Positions 41,771 through 53,200 of a DNA stretch of 64,000 bases are shown here, piece by piece. Position numbers and translations under genes: made by a program. Within the stretch, counting starts at the first letter, position 1, and every line of letters starts with the position of its first letter. Source of the stretch: Gonium pectorale (taxonomy: Eukaryota > Chlorophyta > Chlorophyceae > Chlamydomonadales > Volvocaceae); contig LSYV01000045.1 of the NCBI GenBank assembly GCA_001584585.1, positions 278,499 to 342,498 of the forward strand, written 5' to 3'. The notes beneath the pieces are model-generated. The model was not told the origin of the DNA, ran no database searches, and saw only the letters and a list, made by a program, of their open reading frames with translations.

Positions 41771-42292
41771 GTTCCACGCTGTATCTAATCTACCGGTATA
41801 GCCGCGACATACGGTTGGCTCTGCGGCACCCCAAGCTCCGGTGCGAGCGTCACGCGGGGATGGACCGTTCCCCAAAACGCGTGCCCAAGTACTGGTAAGC
41901 CGATGATCTCGCGATCGACGATATCTAGAGTATGCCCTTCGATGCTTGCGCACTGTGCAAGAGCCAGGACGCAGGTGGAGCTGGAGAGCCCGATTCGTAA
42001 ATGCACTGTGTGCTTACATGCACGTGCTCACAGAAGTCTTTTTAATGGGCAGCGAGACACCTGTTTCGGCCCCACTCTATTCGGAATTTCGTACCTGGTG
42101 TGCAAGAGAACCGACGGAGACTTTTGCTTGTGAACTTCCAAACTGTAGCAATCTATTAGAAGGTCACAGAAAGACAGGGACAAATAGAGCAGCTTCCGCA
42201 AACCCGATACACAACTGCCTGTGTTCAACCTGTGTCCAGCTAATAACCAGCAATTGCATCTATTCCCTTGCTGATTGTTCACCACTCGCGGA
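41771..42292. promoter_or_regulatory. Divergent promoter region between the MAP kinase and EMG1
   Basis: Only 522 bp separate the MAPK start codon (41770, minus) and the EMG1 start codon (42293, plus), so both promoters and 5' UTRs lie here. No TATA box is obvious. The right half (about 42000-42260) is less GC-rich than the coding exons. A shared bidirectional promoter is plausible but not shown. Confidence 0.5.
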
Positions 42293-45274
42293 ATGGTCGC
42301 CGGCGGCCTACAGCCCCCGCCGATAGAGGAGGAGGAAGCGGCGGCTCGCGCGGTGGGACAAGGCGTCATCTTTGTGCTTGACGATGCTCAGCTGGAGGTG
42401 GCACAAGTCGGCAAGGTGGGGAAAGGGTACCGTGGGACGATGTGGCGGCTGGGGACCTGGTATACCCAAGGCACACGTATATCCCTGCATGTTTCATCCG
42501 CCACAGACCTACCAGCTGCTCAACTGTGACGATCACGCCACCTACCTTCGGAAGCATAAGAAGGACCCGGCGCTCTACCGGCCAGATATTTGCCACCAGG
42601 TGAGAGGCTGCCGTCTATGGGGACGCTGGTCACCACGATTGGGACCCCCGCGGCCACACCACGCCGCATAGGGTTTAACTCATCCAGAAGTGGCACCTCA
42701 AGGGGCTGTTTCATGCAGCCCATCGTCTTAAGCCCTTCATTCCGCACCACCCCTCTCCCGAGCTCAACGCATCGCATGCGCCCCTCAGGCACCGCCTCTC
42801 AGCGTGTTGGGCAGACGTGCTTGCTCCCTCAGCTGGCTTCTGGCCGGTGTCCCTGCCGGAACGGGGTCTGCCCGCGCATGCGCCGACCCTCAGTGCGGTC
42901 TGTTGACCCGTGGGTCGGTGCAGGCCCGGCAGCTCTGCGGGGCTTCCCAGTTCATGCGGGCAGCATAGGCGAGGCCGCGGGGATACCAGCCGCCCCTGGG
43001 GCTAGAGAGCATGGGTTCACGGGGAGCGAAGCACATGTCGGCTTCCACGGGGCTGACCCCACCCGGTTACGCTACAACACGAGCTGGACGTCATTCGTCC
43101 AATAGAGGCAGACCACACACCGTCCACCCCACAAGCGCCTGTCCCTGTCGCTCTTCGCAAGCGGGTGCATACCTAGATTATTACCTACCCCTCCCCAGCA
43201 AGGCTTTTTGCCTTTCCCCGGAAAGGCCTCCTGGCGGCACCCTCCCACCCGACTGCGCGTGGTCCTGACCCTTCGGCAGCGCAAGGCCCGGCACCCATAC
43301 CTCCGCCTCTCGGAGTGCGCTCTCACCCAGACCTGTGGCCTCAGGATTCCGCGTCTCGACCCGCTCGACCCGGCCCCTGCAGGCGCTCTTAAACATCCTG
43401 GACAGCCCGCTCAACAAGGCGGGAAAGATCAAGGTGGGCGCGGGTTATCTCAACCTCCAGTCCAGGGGGACAATTCCGGCTCGGGGGATCGCGCCTCTAT
43501 CGCAGGGGAAGACATCCGGGGCTGGGAAGGACGGCGGAGCGGGTGGGGAGAGGGTGATGTGGGTTGTGGAAGGGGCACGGGTATGAGCAACGACGAGCTG
43601 GGCGCTAGCGGCGTTTGTCCCGTCAGGGGGGACGTGGGTGGGTTCCATGCGTGGGATGGCAGGTGGAAAGGAGCAGCCGTGTGGGTCGCGACTGCTGGGT
43701 GTGGGTCTGGGTTGCACCCGGGTGGGCTGGAGCGGTCTGGGTTGCGCCCGGGTGGGCTGGAGCGGTCTGGGTTGCGCCCGGGTGGGCTGGAGCGGTCTGG
43801 GTTGCGCCCGGGTGGGCTGGAGCGGCCGTTTTGGGTTCAGGGGAGCGCCCTCGGGCGGCTCTCGACCGCGGTCCCGGCTCCGGCGGGGCTGGCACGGGAG
43901 ACGGGGAGCGGCGCCAGGGAAATGCCATATTGGCGGCCGCACGTGGATGGAGGAGCGCCTGACGCAGCCGAGCGCCGTGCGCCCGAATGGCCGGGCATTC
44001 GGTGCTAGAGCGAGAGGAGACACGGGGGAGGGGCTGACAGGTCCACGAGCTGCTGCTGAGTCGCGCCTTCCTACGCCGCCCGCCTGCCCACCCGCCTGCC
44101 CATCCAAGCATCCTGTTTCTGTCCCCTCCCCCCTTTTCACCACCGCACGTGCGAATGCTGCCGGCGCCCAGCCTGTTGATATTCAAGCCCATCTTTCCCC
44201 GCCCGCACCTGCAGGCTATCTACGTGCGAACGCACAAGAATGTGCTGTTCAGCATCAACCCCAAGACCCGCATCCCGCGCACCATCAAGCGCTTCAGCGG
44301 CCTCATGGTGCAGCTACTGCAAAAGCTCAGCATCCGGGCGACCAACGGGCCAGACAAGCTCATGAAGGTGGGTGGGTGGTGGCCGGGTCAGGGTGCTCTG
44401 GGGAAGGAGCGGGGCGGAGCGGAGTCGGGACTCGCTTGGGGCTGCCAGGGTGGGCCCGACCGTGGGCTTCCCAAGCCGGGTGACCAAGGAGAGGGTGAGT
44501 ACGTGTGGAGGGTATGCAGCCTCCCCGCCCGTCTGAGGCGGCCTTCCCTTGCAACGGCTTCGTCATGCACACGCCCCCGCCCACCCCCAACCCGTGCGGT
44601 TTACGCCCGGGCAACCGGTCTTAGCCTGCTGCAACCGCTTCGGCTGCAGCCCCCCCACCTACACCCACGTTTAGCGTGTCACGCTGCGCTGCGTCGCGCC
44701 CTCGAGCTCCGGCTTCGGCCCCCCGCCTTATCCCGCCCCTTTGTCGCCTGCCGACCCTCGCCCCACCCACGCCTCTCCAGGTGATCAAGGGCCCGGTCAC
44801 AAAGTACCTCCCGCTCAACTGCAAGCGCGTCGGCTTCTCGTTCGCGGCCGAGAAGAAGGTGGGGCTGGACACACGGGCCAGGGGGGGGGCGATGGCGCTT
44901 TGGCTGGCGGCGTCGCTGGGTCAGGGGCCGCCTGGCGAGACACCTGGCGCTGTGCGCAAGGCCTCCTGAAGCTCCGCCTGCCAGCTGGCGCCGTGTCCAT
45001 GGTACCATACTGTCCATGACCCAGATCCAAATCTGTCTCCTTCCCGCCCCGTTGATCTATCGCTGTCATTCCCTGACAGGTGGCAATCCACGACTACGTC
45101 GCGGCGCTCGACACGGACACGCCGGTAGCATTCGTGGTGGGCGCCTTTGCGCACGGCCGCATAGACGCGCCCTGGGTGGACGAGAATCTCAACGTGTCCG
45201 AGTACCCCCTCTCGGCGGCATACTGCCTGGCGAGGATCACAAACGCGTTTGAGATGAAGTGGCGGGTGGTGTAG
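42293..45274 (+). CDS. EMG1: EMG1/NEP1, 18S rRNA N1-specific pseudouridine methyltransferase, 230 aa, 6 exons
   Basis: Exons are 42293-42415, 42507-42599, 43383-43433, 44215-44367, 44781-44858 and 45080-45274, each a whole number of codons (all phase-0 introns). EMG1/NEP1 is a SPOUT-family methyltransferase of the nucleolar SSU processome. It methylates N1 of the hypermodified pseudouridine in 18S rRNA using S-adenosylmethionine and is needed for 40S assembly. Family landmarks in order are: [17 protein letters not shown] (25-41); [19 protein letters not shown] and [25 protein letters not shown] (73-89); [40 protein letters not shown] (110-129); [10 protein letters not shown]; and the knotted cofactor-binding part [15 protein letters not shown] (181-195) followed by [15 protein letters not shown] (205-219). 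The length matches the family (human 244, yeast 252). The upstream in-frame TTG is not needed because the ATG at 42293 fits. It looks complete and functional. Confidence 0.95.
43582..43624. repeat. Dispersed intronic repeat, copy B
   Basis: Second copy of the repeat seen at 33018-33070, here in the third intron of EMG1 just before the 30-bp minisatellite. The matching portion covers ATGAGCAACGACGAGCTGGG and the following TAGCGGCGTTTGTCCCGTC-like part. Confidence 0.65.
43704..43823. repeat. 30-bp minisatellite, 4 copies, inside an EMG1 intron
   Basis: Four head-to-tail 30-bp units start at 43704, 43734, 43764 and 43794 (core GGTCTGGGTTGCGCCCGGG, then TGGGCTGGAGC). Units 2-4 are identical and unit 1 differs by a single A for G. 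It lies in the third intron of EMG1. All frames through it are open because 30 is a multiple of three, which creates spurious repetitive open frames. Confidence 0.95.
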
Positions 45275-48200
45275 CGTTTGCGTGGGGAAGGGGCGGTGTG
45301 TGGGGCCCCGGGGCTGTTGCGCACGCGGAGTTGCGTATGGGGGGCTGAGATGTTGGGGGGGGAGCGGGGCGCTTCGCGGGGGGGTTGGGCATGCGGGCTG
45401 CGTGGGGGACGGGGGCTGCGGGTGGGGATCGCGAGGGACGGCAGCAGCAATGATAGCGATGGCGCTGGAGGCGCCGGATGGCTAACAATCGTGTCACGGT
45501 AATGGCCAACAACAATTGCAAGGTTGCGTGCAAGCAAGGGAAGATTGCTGGCGTCAGCAATCTCCCCTCCTCAGCGGCATGGGCGGTCAAGGACGACGAC
45601 GCGGCGTTCTGGGAGTGAAGTGACGAATGTTGCGGTGAACTGTCGCGTCGGTGGCGTGAAGCCAGGGCCCTAGGGGGCTCGTGATGGAGGGGGATTGCTG
45701 TCGTGGTGAAAGGGCAGCGACAGCGCGTAGAGCCTAGCACTCGGTAGCAATTCTGTCGGCTTGCGATGCGTCGGAGGAAGGGGTTCAGCTGGGCCGCTTG
45801 GATCGAGGGGATATCGAGGGGATGGGGAGTTGGCGACTGGGGGCCTCTTGCGGTGGTACACACAATGTCCCGTGGAAGGCTGCCCGCACAGTGGAGGGAT
45901 GCTTGACAGGCTGCAGCTGCGTAAGGAGCACCTCCGCCTGTGTATGTGTGGCTCCCTCTTAATGTGCAGGTTTCTCTTTTGTATCACACTGAACGGTTGT
46001 TGTCTAACTGGCTGTTTGGGCGCACGAAGGCTGTGTGCACTTGTACGATAAGGTGTTAGGCAGCCGCGAGGTTCGCCCCGAACACTGGTTTTGGAGTGAT
46101 GAAGCGGCGCCGTTTCCCGTTGCCACACCTACCCAGTGCGCTGCAAGGGCTGGGAGAGGGTGGGGCGCCCGCTGGCACTACGGGGCAGCGAAGGAGGGAA
46201 ATGGGTTGCGCAAGGGCCAGGGAGAGGGGGGCCGGAAGGTGCTGATGCCGTCCCTGCGTGCGGCACACGCTTGAGGCATGGTACGTGACCGGGCGCCCGG
46301 GTGTACGGGTGTGGGGCTGAGGAGGCGGGTGGTCACAGAAGGCTTGCAAGGTACCGTAGCCCGCATGCAGGCCCCGATGGCTTTGTGCGTCGCGTGTCGT
46401 CTACCACGGAGGCCCGCCTGGCGGCTCCTCCCGCCCTCCCCAGGCAGGCGCTCTTCGCTGCTGGGCTCTGTTATACGGAGCGCCAGACTGCCCCTTTGCA
46501 CGCGGGAGCGCGCGTGGCTGCTTGGATGTGGGCGCGGTGTCGGCTACCGCAGTTGCGCGGAGGGGGGCCGGTCTGGTGTACGCGACTGACCTCTGATGTT
46601 GCAATCCGCGTACCCAACGAGCGGCACAAAATTGGCATTGAGAGGTACCGTGAGGCGGTCCTTGCACGGGCGGATGGGGTGGGCCATCTCCACGACTCTA
46701 GGCAGCAGCCTTGCGCGCTGCACTTGTCGGAACAGCCGTCCAGAGTGCCACCCCCCTGCAGGTCCATGGGGCCAGCGAGTCCCACGGGTCACTCAGGATG
46801 ACGTTCCGGAACCCAGCAAACGTGGTGCTGTACTGGTGCTGTACTGCTGTACTGCTGTTTTACATTATGTTACGTGCGAATGCACCAAAAGTCCCTGATC
46901 GTTACATTCACGGCGGGTGCACCCGCGAGCCATGAGGTGTGGTAAGGGCAGGAGGCGGGAGGAGCAGCCACGGGCATTGTCGGCGTTCGAAGAGTCAGTC
47001 GTTACAGGTCGTGAGGCTCTACAATGCGGAGGCCCATGTATCCCCGCGGCCCGCGTGAGAAGAAAGACCCGCCGCGATCCACCCATTCCATTGTACATTC
47101 CGCACACACACCGGAGCAAGAATCTGATTTTCCATAAATCTTCGCACGCAATCAAGATATCAAGGCCATATCCTATTCAAAGAAGCTGGAAAAGCAAAGA
47201 AACATCTAGCAACGACAGAAGAACGCACGCACGGGGATGGGCTCGTTACCGTACCGTACAGCAGTCCGTACTCCCATCAGGACATGCAAAGTACATTTAT
47301 TTGCACGGACAGAGGATAGTAGTGAAATGGCCTCCCTCTAGCAAGCGAACCAGGGGTGCAAAGGGGAAGGGGGAGAGCAGCGGCCGCGCGCTGCCGCCGA
47401 CAGCATATGTACGACCGAGACAACCCCCATCGTCCAGCTCAGTCCGATCCAGGGGTTGGCCCGGCCGCGCCCACCTGCCCACCCGCTCGGCAGCTCAGCA
47501 GGCGAGAAGTGCCCGGCACAGCTGCGGCAACCACCGGCCCCTCTCCTCCCGCAATGCACACGGAGACCCACACAGGGCACCGGACGGAGCCGTTCTGCGA
47601 CAGCCCACCCGAGCGGGACTCCGTAGCGCACATGCACAAAATCCACGTTAAGGAGCACACAAGTGCCAGATCAGAACCTTTCCGGCTACCCGTCTGCCAC
47701 GATGTGTTACTGGCAGCCCGGAACGCAAAGCGGAACGAGGCAGCCGAAAGACGCTACTCGCCAGACACACATTGATGCGATTTTCGCCGGCATGCTTACA
47801 CCGGGCGGGTGTGGAACGGCCAAGCACCGCAGCGACCACGATGCGCCACCGTAGCATCACTCTTTGGAGTCGAATCCAGGTGGCAGTGGACAAAGACGTT
47901 TATACCCCGGCTGGATCCTGCCAGACAGCTCCGGCCTCGGCGGCACCGCCCCCACTGCCAGCAGTTTGTTGCATGGTGCGCCACCCCGCATCCGCCCGAT
48001 CCGCACTGCACCTACATATCGGATCGCGGGCTTATGCGCAGGGGCGCGGGCAGATCCAGCTTGGACTTCAGCGCAGCAGCAGAGCAGTGGCCGCCGCACA
48101 CTCTGAGCTCTGCCCTGCACCTTATGCACAAAAGGGCCGCGAGCCGCACTGTGCCAAGCTCTGCCAGGACGAGGCCAGGGCTTAACGACGCAGCCGAACC

Positions 48201-50232
48201 CCCCCCGAACTCCACGACACAGCCACCCCCCAAAACACACGATGATGATGGTACTGATGATTGAGAGACGACTACCCTGCTGCACCGTTGATCACTCACG
48301 CATAACTGACGCCTACGGTCAGGATTGGTCTCCAATGAAGCAAAGACATAGAGTTGCACCCGCCTCAGGCCCTAAAACATCGCCTGTTAAGCAAGGGTGT
48401 GAAAGTGGGCATTCCTTCTTCTGACCGTAAGAGGCCGGGCCACCAGCCTGCACGCAACCCACACGCACACACAGCGAAAATGCCTGTGTCTCTCTTCTCA
48501 CTTCCGCAGGGTCATAGTGCCCGAGTCAACTCGTATGGTCAGGTCAGCACAAGGTCCAGCGATCGAACCCAGCCCGTCGCGTCGCAGCCATGCCAGCAGC
48601 CACGTCACGGATGCAAGCAGCCCGCAGTCGCCTATGCGGCGCGCGGCGCAATGCACCCCCCTCGCGCTCGACGGTTCCCTCCCAAGTCCCGCCCGTTGCC
48701 GGTCGGCAGGCAGGGCCACACCATAGCCCCACAACCTGTGCGCGGGAAGCACACTGCTGTAAAGCGCGGATGCGCGCGCAAATGGCACCCACTCAGCACG
48801 TCAGCGGCACCTCTGATCCGCCTCCGGGATCACTTGAAGAGGCCGATGCGCCCCGCAAGGCCCCCGTCAGCCTGTGATCCCGGTTGCGGTCCCCCGCTGC
48901 GCCTACTACTATTGCTACGCAACAGCAGCAGCGGCAGAGGTCAACCGCAGCCCGACCCCACGGCAGTTGTTAACTGAACAACTGCCAGCCTCGCATCCAC
49001 ACGCATCCACTACAGCTGCCAACCGGCAACTGCCTACACAACCCAAGTCAAACGTCCTTGTTGGGAGAAGGACATCGGGCTACCAGCTGCTCCAACCGCA
49101 GCGTACCCAGGCCGCATGAGCTAATGCGGGGACCGACTCCCCGCGCGCCGCCTGCGGCGGCAACGCGTTTCCATTCGCAGGGCGCAGCGGCCCCGCATCC
49201 CCCGCCCAAACGATGCGTTTGCCCCTCCTGCAACATCCCCAGACGAGCGCGGCATTGAAACAAAGGCCTCCCCCGGCTGACCTGCATGCGTACAAACTCT
49301 CTGCGCCGGCAGCGCACCGCAGGTCGCTCCCCCGCCTGCTCTACACCGCGACAGCGCAACCAGCGTACCGACCGTACTCGGCCCGCAAGTTGCAGCGGGC
49401 CCGATTATGCAACACCTCGATGCATAAACACAACTCGGGTGCGGGGAAGGGGGGCGCAGGGCGCCGCATGCAGCCAGGCAAGGCGCACACAAGCGACGGC
49501 AGGACCTGCCGGCCACGAAGGATGGCCGCAACTGGCAGCCGGCCGCCGCCCTGCCCTGCCCTGCCCTGTCCCTGTCCTGCCCCGTGGGCCCACCGCTGCG
49601 CTCCTGAGACGCACCAGCTCGGGCCCAGCCCCGGCACTCTCCATGGTGTACGGCACATACATGGTGTACCGTACACCGTCGTACACCACAGTCCACTGCT
49701 TGATGGACGCAGTAAATTTTCCGGATGCGCGATGTTTTTTGGTGACACCGATTCGGGGTTTCAATTATTCCCCCTAGCACCTGTTCCCTCCTACGCTCTC
49801 GCCACTGGACAGTGCGCCCACACAGTGGCGCTTGATCCTCCATGCACGGCCGCCGACAGCCGGCGCCGCCGCGCCCCTGTGGCGCCCTTCAGAAACTAAC
49901 GCAGCCGTTAACCGTTGGCCGTTGGCAACGATCGGCTTGCTGCGCTACGAACACCTTGATCAGATCAGGAGGGGGAGGTGGCCTTGCTCACTAGCGCAAG
50001 ACACCCTCATCTTTATTCCCAACGGCGGCCGCTGATCCTTTGCTCCTTTGCTCACCGCCGCTCGCGTTCCTCCAGCCGGCTCCTCCGCGCCGCCTCCGCA
50101 CGACATCAATCTCCGCCCCTGAGCGTCCCACAATCGCCCACCGCATACATCAGTGCGCCCGCCACCACAGGCTGACCGCCCGCCGTACGGCCGCGCCAAC
50201 AGAGCAGCCGTAGTATAACTACCCACCGCCAA
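45275..50232. other. About 5 kb without a recognisable gene
   Basis: This lies between the EMG1 stop and the stop of the minus-strand kinase, so both 3' UTRs must be here. No family-like exon was found on either strand. Open frames of up to about 240 codons overlap antisense and have no domains. Sequence near 46825-46860 shows a small CTGTACTG-type repeat. Base composition is more even than in the genes. I see no tRNA, rRNA, LTR or inverted-repeat structure that I could defend. Confidence 0.4.
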
Positions 50233-53200
50233 CTACCTGCCGTACAGCCGCATCCAGGGGTGCTGCAGCAGCTGCATGACGGTGGGCCGCTCCAGCGGGT
50301 CCTTTTGGAGGCACGACAGCAGGAAGTCCCGCGCACCCGAGGAGAGCTGCGCACGGCAGAGGTCGTACAGCAAAGGGTTGGCGGTTGGCGGTTGGGGGGT
50401 CGAGGCGGGGTGGCAACAACCGGCGCGTTCGGGGGTGGATGCGGCGAGATGGTGGGTCACGACGAAAGAGAGGGGAAGAGGGAAGAGGGGGTGCAGGCGT
50501 GGCCGGTTGGCAAGGCTGTAGCGGGGGTAAGGAAGGGGGCTTGGGTGCACATGTTGGGGACAACCGACGCCGCTCGGGCTGATGCCAAGGCCCCCGCCTG
50601 GCCCCCCACCTATCACCCCCCTACCCCGGCACCCTCGCTGCCGCAGGCAAGTCCAGAGCTTGGGACGTTGGGAGCCTCCGACCTCCCCCAGCTGCCAGGC
50701 CTCTTCCCCGCCCGCCATCCATCCACTCGTGCCCTCCCGTCTGTGCCACCTCCCCGGTTTCCAATTCCCGACCCGCCTCCGGCTGCGACCGGCTCCCCGC
50801 TGTCTATACCTCCCCGTTCCCCACCCCCCAACCCCCGAGCCCCGGCCCCGCACCTGCGGGGCGACCTGCACGGGCGCGGTGGCGATGAGCGCCTCCGTCT
50901 CGTCGCGGCTGCTGCCCAGGAAGGGCGGGTAGCCGTGCAGTAGCTCGAAGGCCAGCACGCCGGTGGCCCAGACTGTGGGGACCGACGTGGGGCGGGACAG
51001 GGCAGGACGGCGGGAGGCCTTACAGGAAGGAGCGCACTAGGGAAGGACCACTCTGTGAGGAGCTGACACGAGAGCAGCGGCCAGTGCGTGTGGGGCGGGT
51101 ACAGAGCGGGAGGAACGTGGGGCGCGTCGGTCCCATAGGGCATAGGGTCCCATAGGGCACGACCGCATTCCCCCACCCTCTGAGCCGTCCACCTTGCTCC
51201 TTATACGGTACACCGCTCGCGCCGCCTGCCACATGCCGCTCCAATGTCCGCCACTGGTCCACTGGCTGGGCCAGTGGAGATGCGCTCCCCGCGCAGCGCA
51301 TCTCCACTGGCCCAGCCACATCTCCGATTGCAACGTTCGACGCGCAGACGGTGCCGCCCCTCTGGCTCCCTACGCAGCCCCCGCCCCAGGCTGTCCGCCC
51401 GGCATCGGCGCTCACCGTCCACCCCCGCGCCGTAGTGCAGGTCGGTCCGATCCTTGTTGTCCTCCGGGTGGCGCTTGAAGGGGCAGCGCAGCTGCTCGGG
51501 GGACATGTATTCCGTGGTGCCTGGGTGGGTGGGATGCAGGGTCGGTGGGTGGGCGGGTGGGCGGTTGGCAAGTCAGTGACAGGAGCACGTCGTTGTTGGA
51601 GGGCCGGGGGACTGCGTGGGCCCTGGTTGGACAGGGGCCACCGGGTGGTGTGCCTCGGCGGCGGGAATGCGGAGGGCGTGTGCTCATCGAGCGGGCGTGC
51701 CTGGGTGAGGGCAGTGTGGCATCCTGTTTGCGCATCGTCGGGCACGCTCCGGCCGGTATAGTCCAAATGGCCCCCCTGGGACTGCCCAAACAGCCAGGCA
51801 CAGTGCGAGTGACCATGGTGCCAGTGGCCCCGTGCCCCCGCCTTACCGTCGGCGGTGGGAGGGGTAGTGGGTTGGAAGGCATTCTCAGCGGTGGGAGGGG
51901 TGTGGGGTGATGGGCTGCTGGCTGAGGTGGAGCCTCCTGGGCCTCGACCCCCGGGCTCAACGCAACAAGCGGGGCAACACCAGGCCACATGACCAAACAC
52001 CCCCGGTACCGGCCTGGAGCACGGCCTAGTGGGAGAGCCTTCTCACCCGCGCGCGTTACGGCTCGCTCCTGGCGCAGCGACAGCGCGATGCCAAAGTCCG
52101 CGAGCAGCAGCCGGCTGTGGTGGCGGTCGGAGAACTGGGGTAGAGGCAGGGGAGGGGGGCAGCGGGGGGCGGGAAGGGTGTAGCGCAGCAGTCGGTTAAA
52201 ACGCAGTACCAAGAAACAACAACCGCCTCTGCCTTGCGAGGAAACCCCATCGCTGCGCTGTGCCATTGGCAACGGCAACGGCAACCAAACAGTGTTTACA
52301 ACGTTCGCTCTGCCGAGCATTGAATGCCCGAGCCCGCCGACTAGCAGCCCTTCACAAGATCGCAACCGACCAGGATGTTCTCCAGCTTAATGTCGCGGTG
52401 CACGATTCCCTGCGCGTGCAGATAGGCCAGCGAGCGCAGCAGGGGCTGCAGCACACCGCCCACAGCCCGCTCCTCGTGCAGCCGGTGGCCCGGGATGGCC
52501 TGGGGTGGAAGTGGGGTTGGGGTGAGGTCGAGGAGTAAGTGGCGTGTTCAGGAGGGAACCCGGGGGGAGCGGGGCTGTCATGGAGGTCGTCGGAGCGGGT
52601 GACCCCTGCTCAGCCCGTCCGACAGGGCACGGCCGGAGAGGCAATGCAGCGGTAGCAAGGAGCTTTTGTCATGACCGAAGGCAGGCAACAGCGGGGAATA
52701 GTTCGCGACGGCCAGGGCAAAGTTAGTACGCAGGGGCCAGTTAGTACGGAGCTCCTCAGGACCATAGACAGGTAGGGCATAGGGGGGAGTGATTCGAGGC
52801 GTTCAACGCTGCTGCTGCGCGCAGTCAGGTCTTAAGGAGCGCCGAGTCCCGGCGGGTGAGGGCAAGGGGGCGAGGGGCGTCGTTCCCCAACAGTTACTTT
52901 CCATTGTTCCGTCTCCATGCCCGACGGTGCAGGCCCTGCCCAACGTGGCCCTCCTCCCCAAACCAACCAGCCCACCTTGAGGACCTGGTACAGGTCGCCT
53001 CCCTCCGCCACCTCCTCAATCAGCATAACGTACGGGCCCTGCCGAAATGGGATGGCGGATGAGGGGCTCAGGTTAGCAAGGAGCTAGGCGGGCGGGCGCA
53101 GCCTGCGTCTTTTCCCCAGTCGCAGTCCCTGGAGCCCGTGGAGGCAGGCTGGCCGGGGGCAACTCTACCTCACCAGGACGAGGCCAGTGGATCCCCGCCC

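Noticed and set aside
43445..44192. Open frames with perfect peptide repeats (both strands)
   Set aside because: They are produced by the 30-bp intronic minisatellite, whose unit length keeps all frames open; EMG1 splicing places this in an intron.
48530..48580. Possible tRNA B-box (GGTTCGATC on minus)
   Set aside because: No matching A-box, no cloverleaf and no CCA-proximal acceptor stem could be formed around it.
46917..49900. Several 200-245-codon frames on both strands
   Set aside because: They overlap each other antisense, have no family motif and no phase-consistent introns; best treated as chance.
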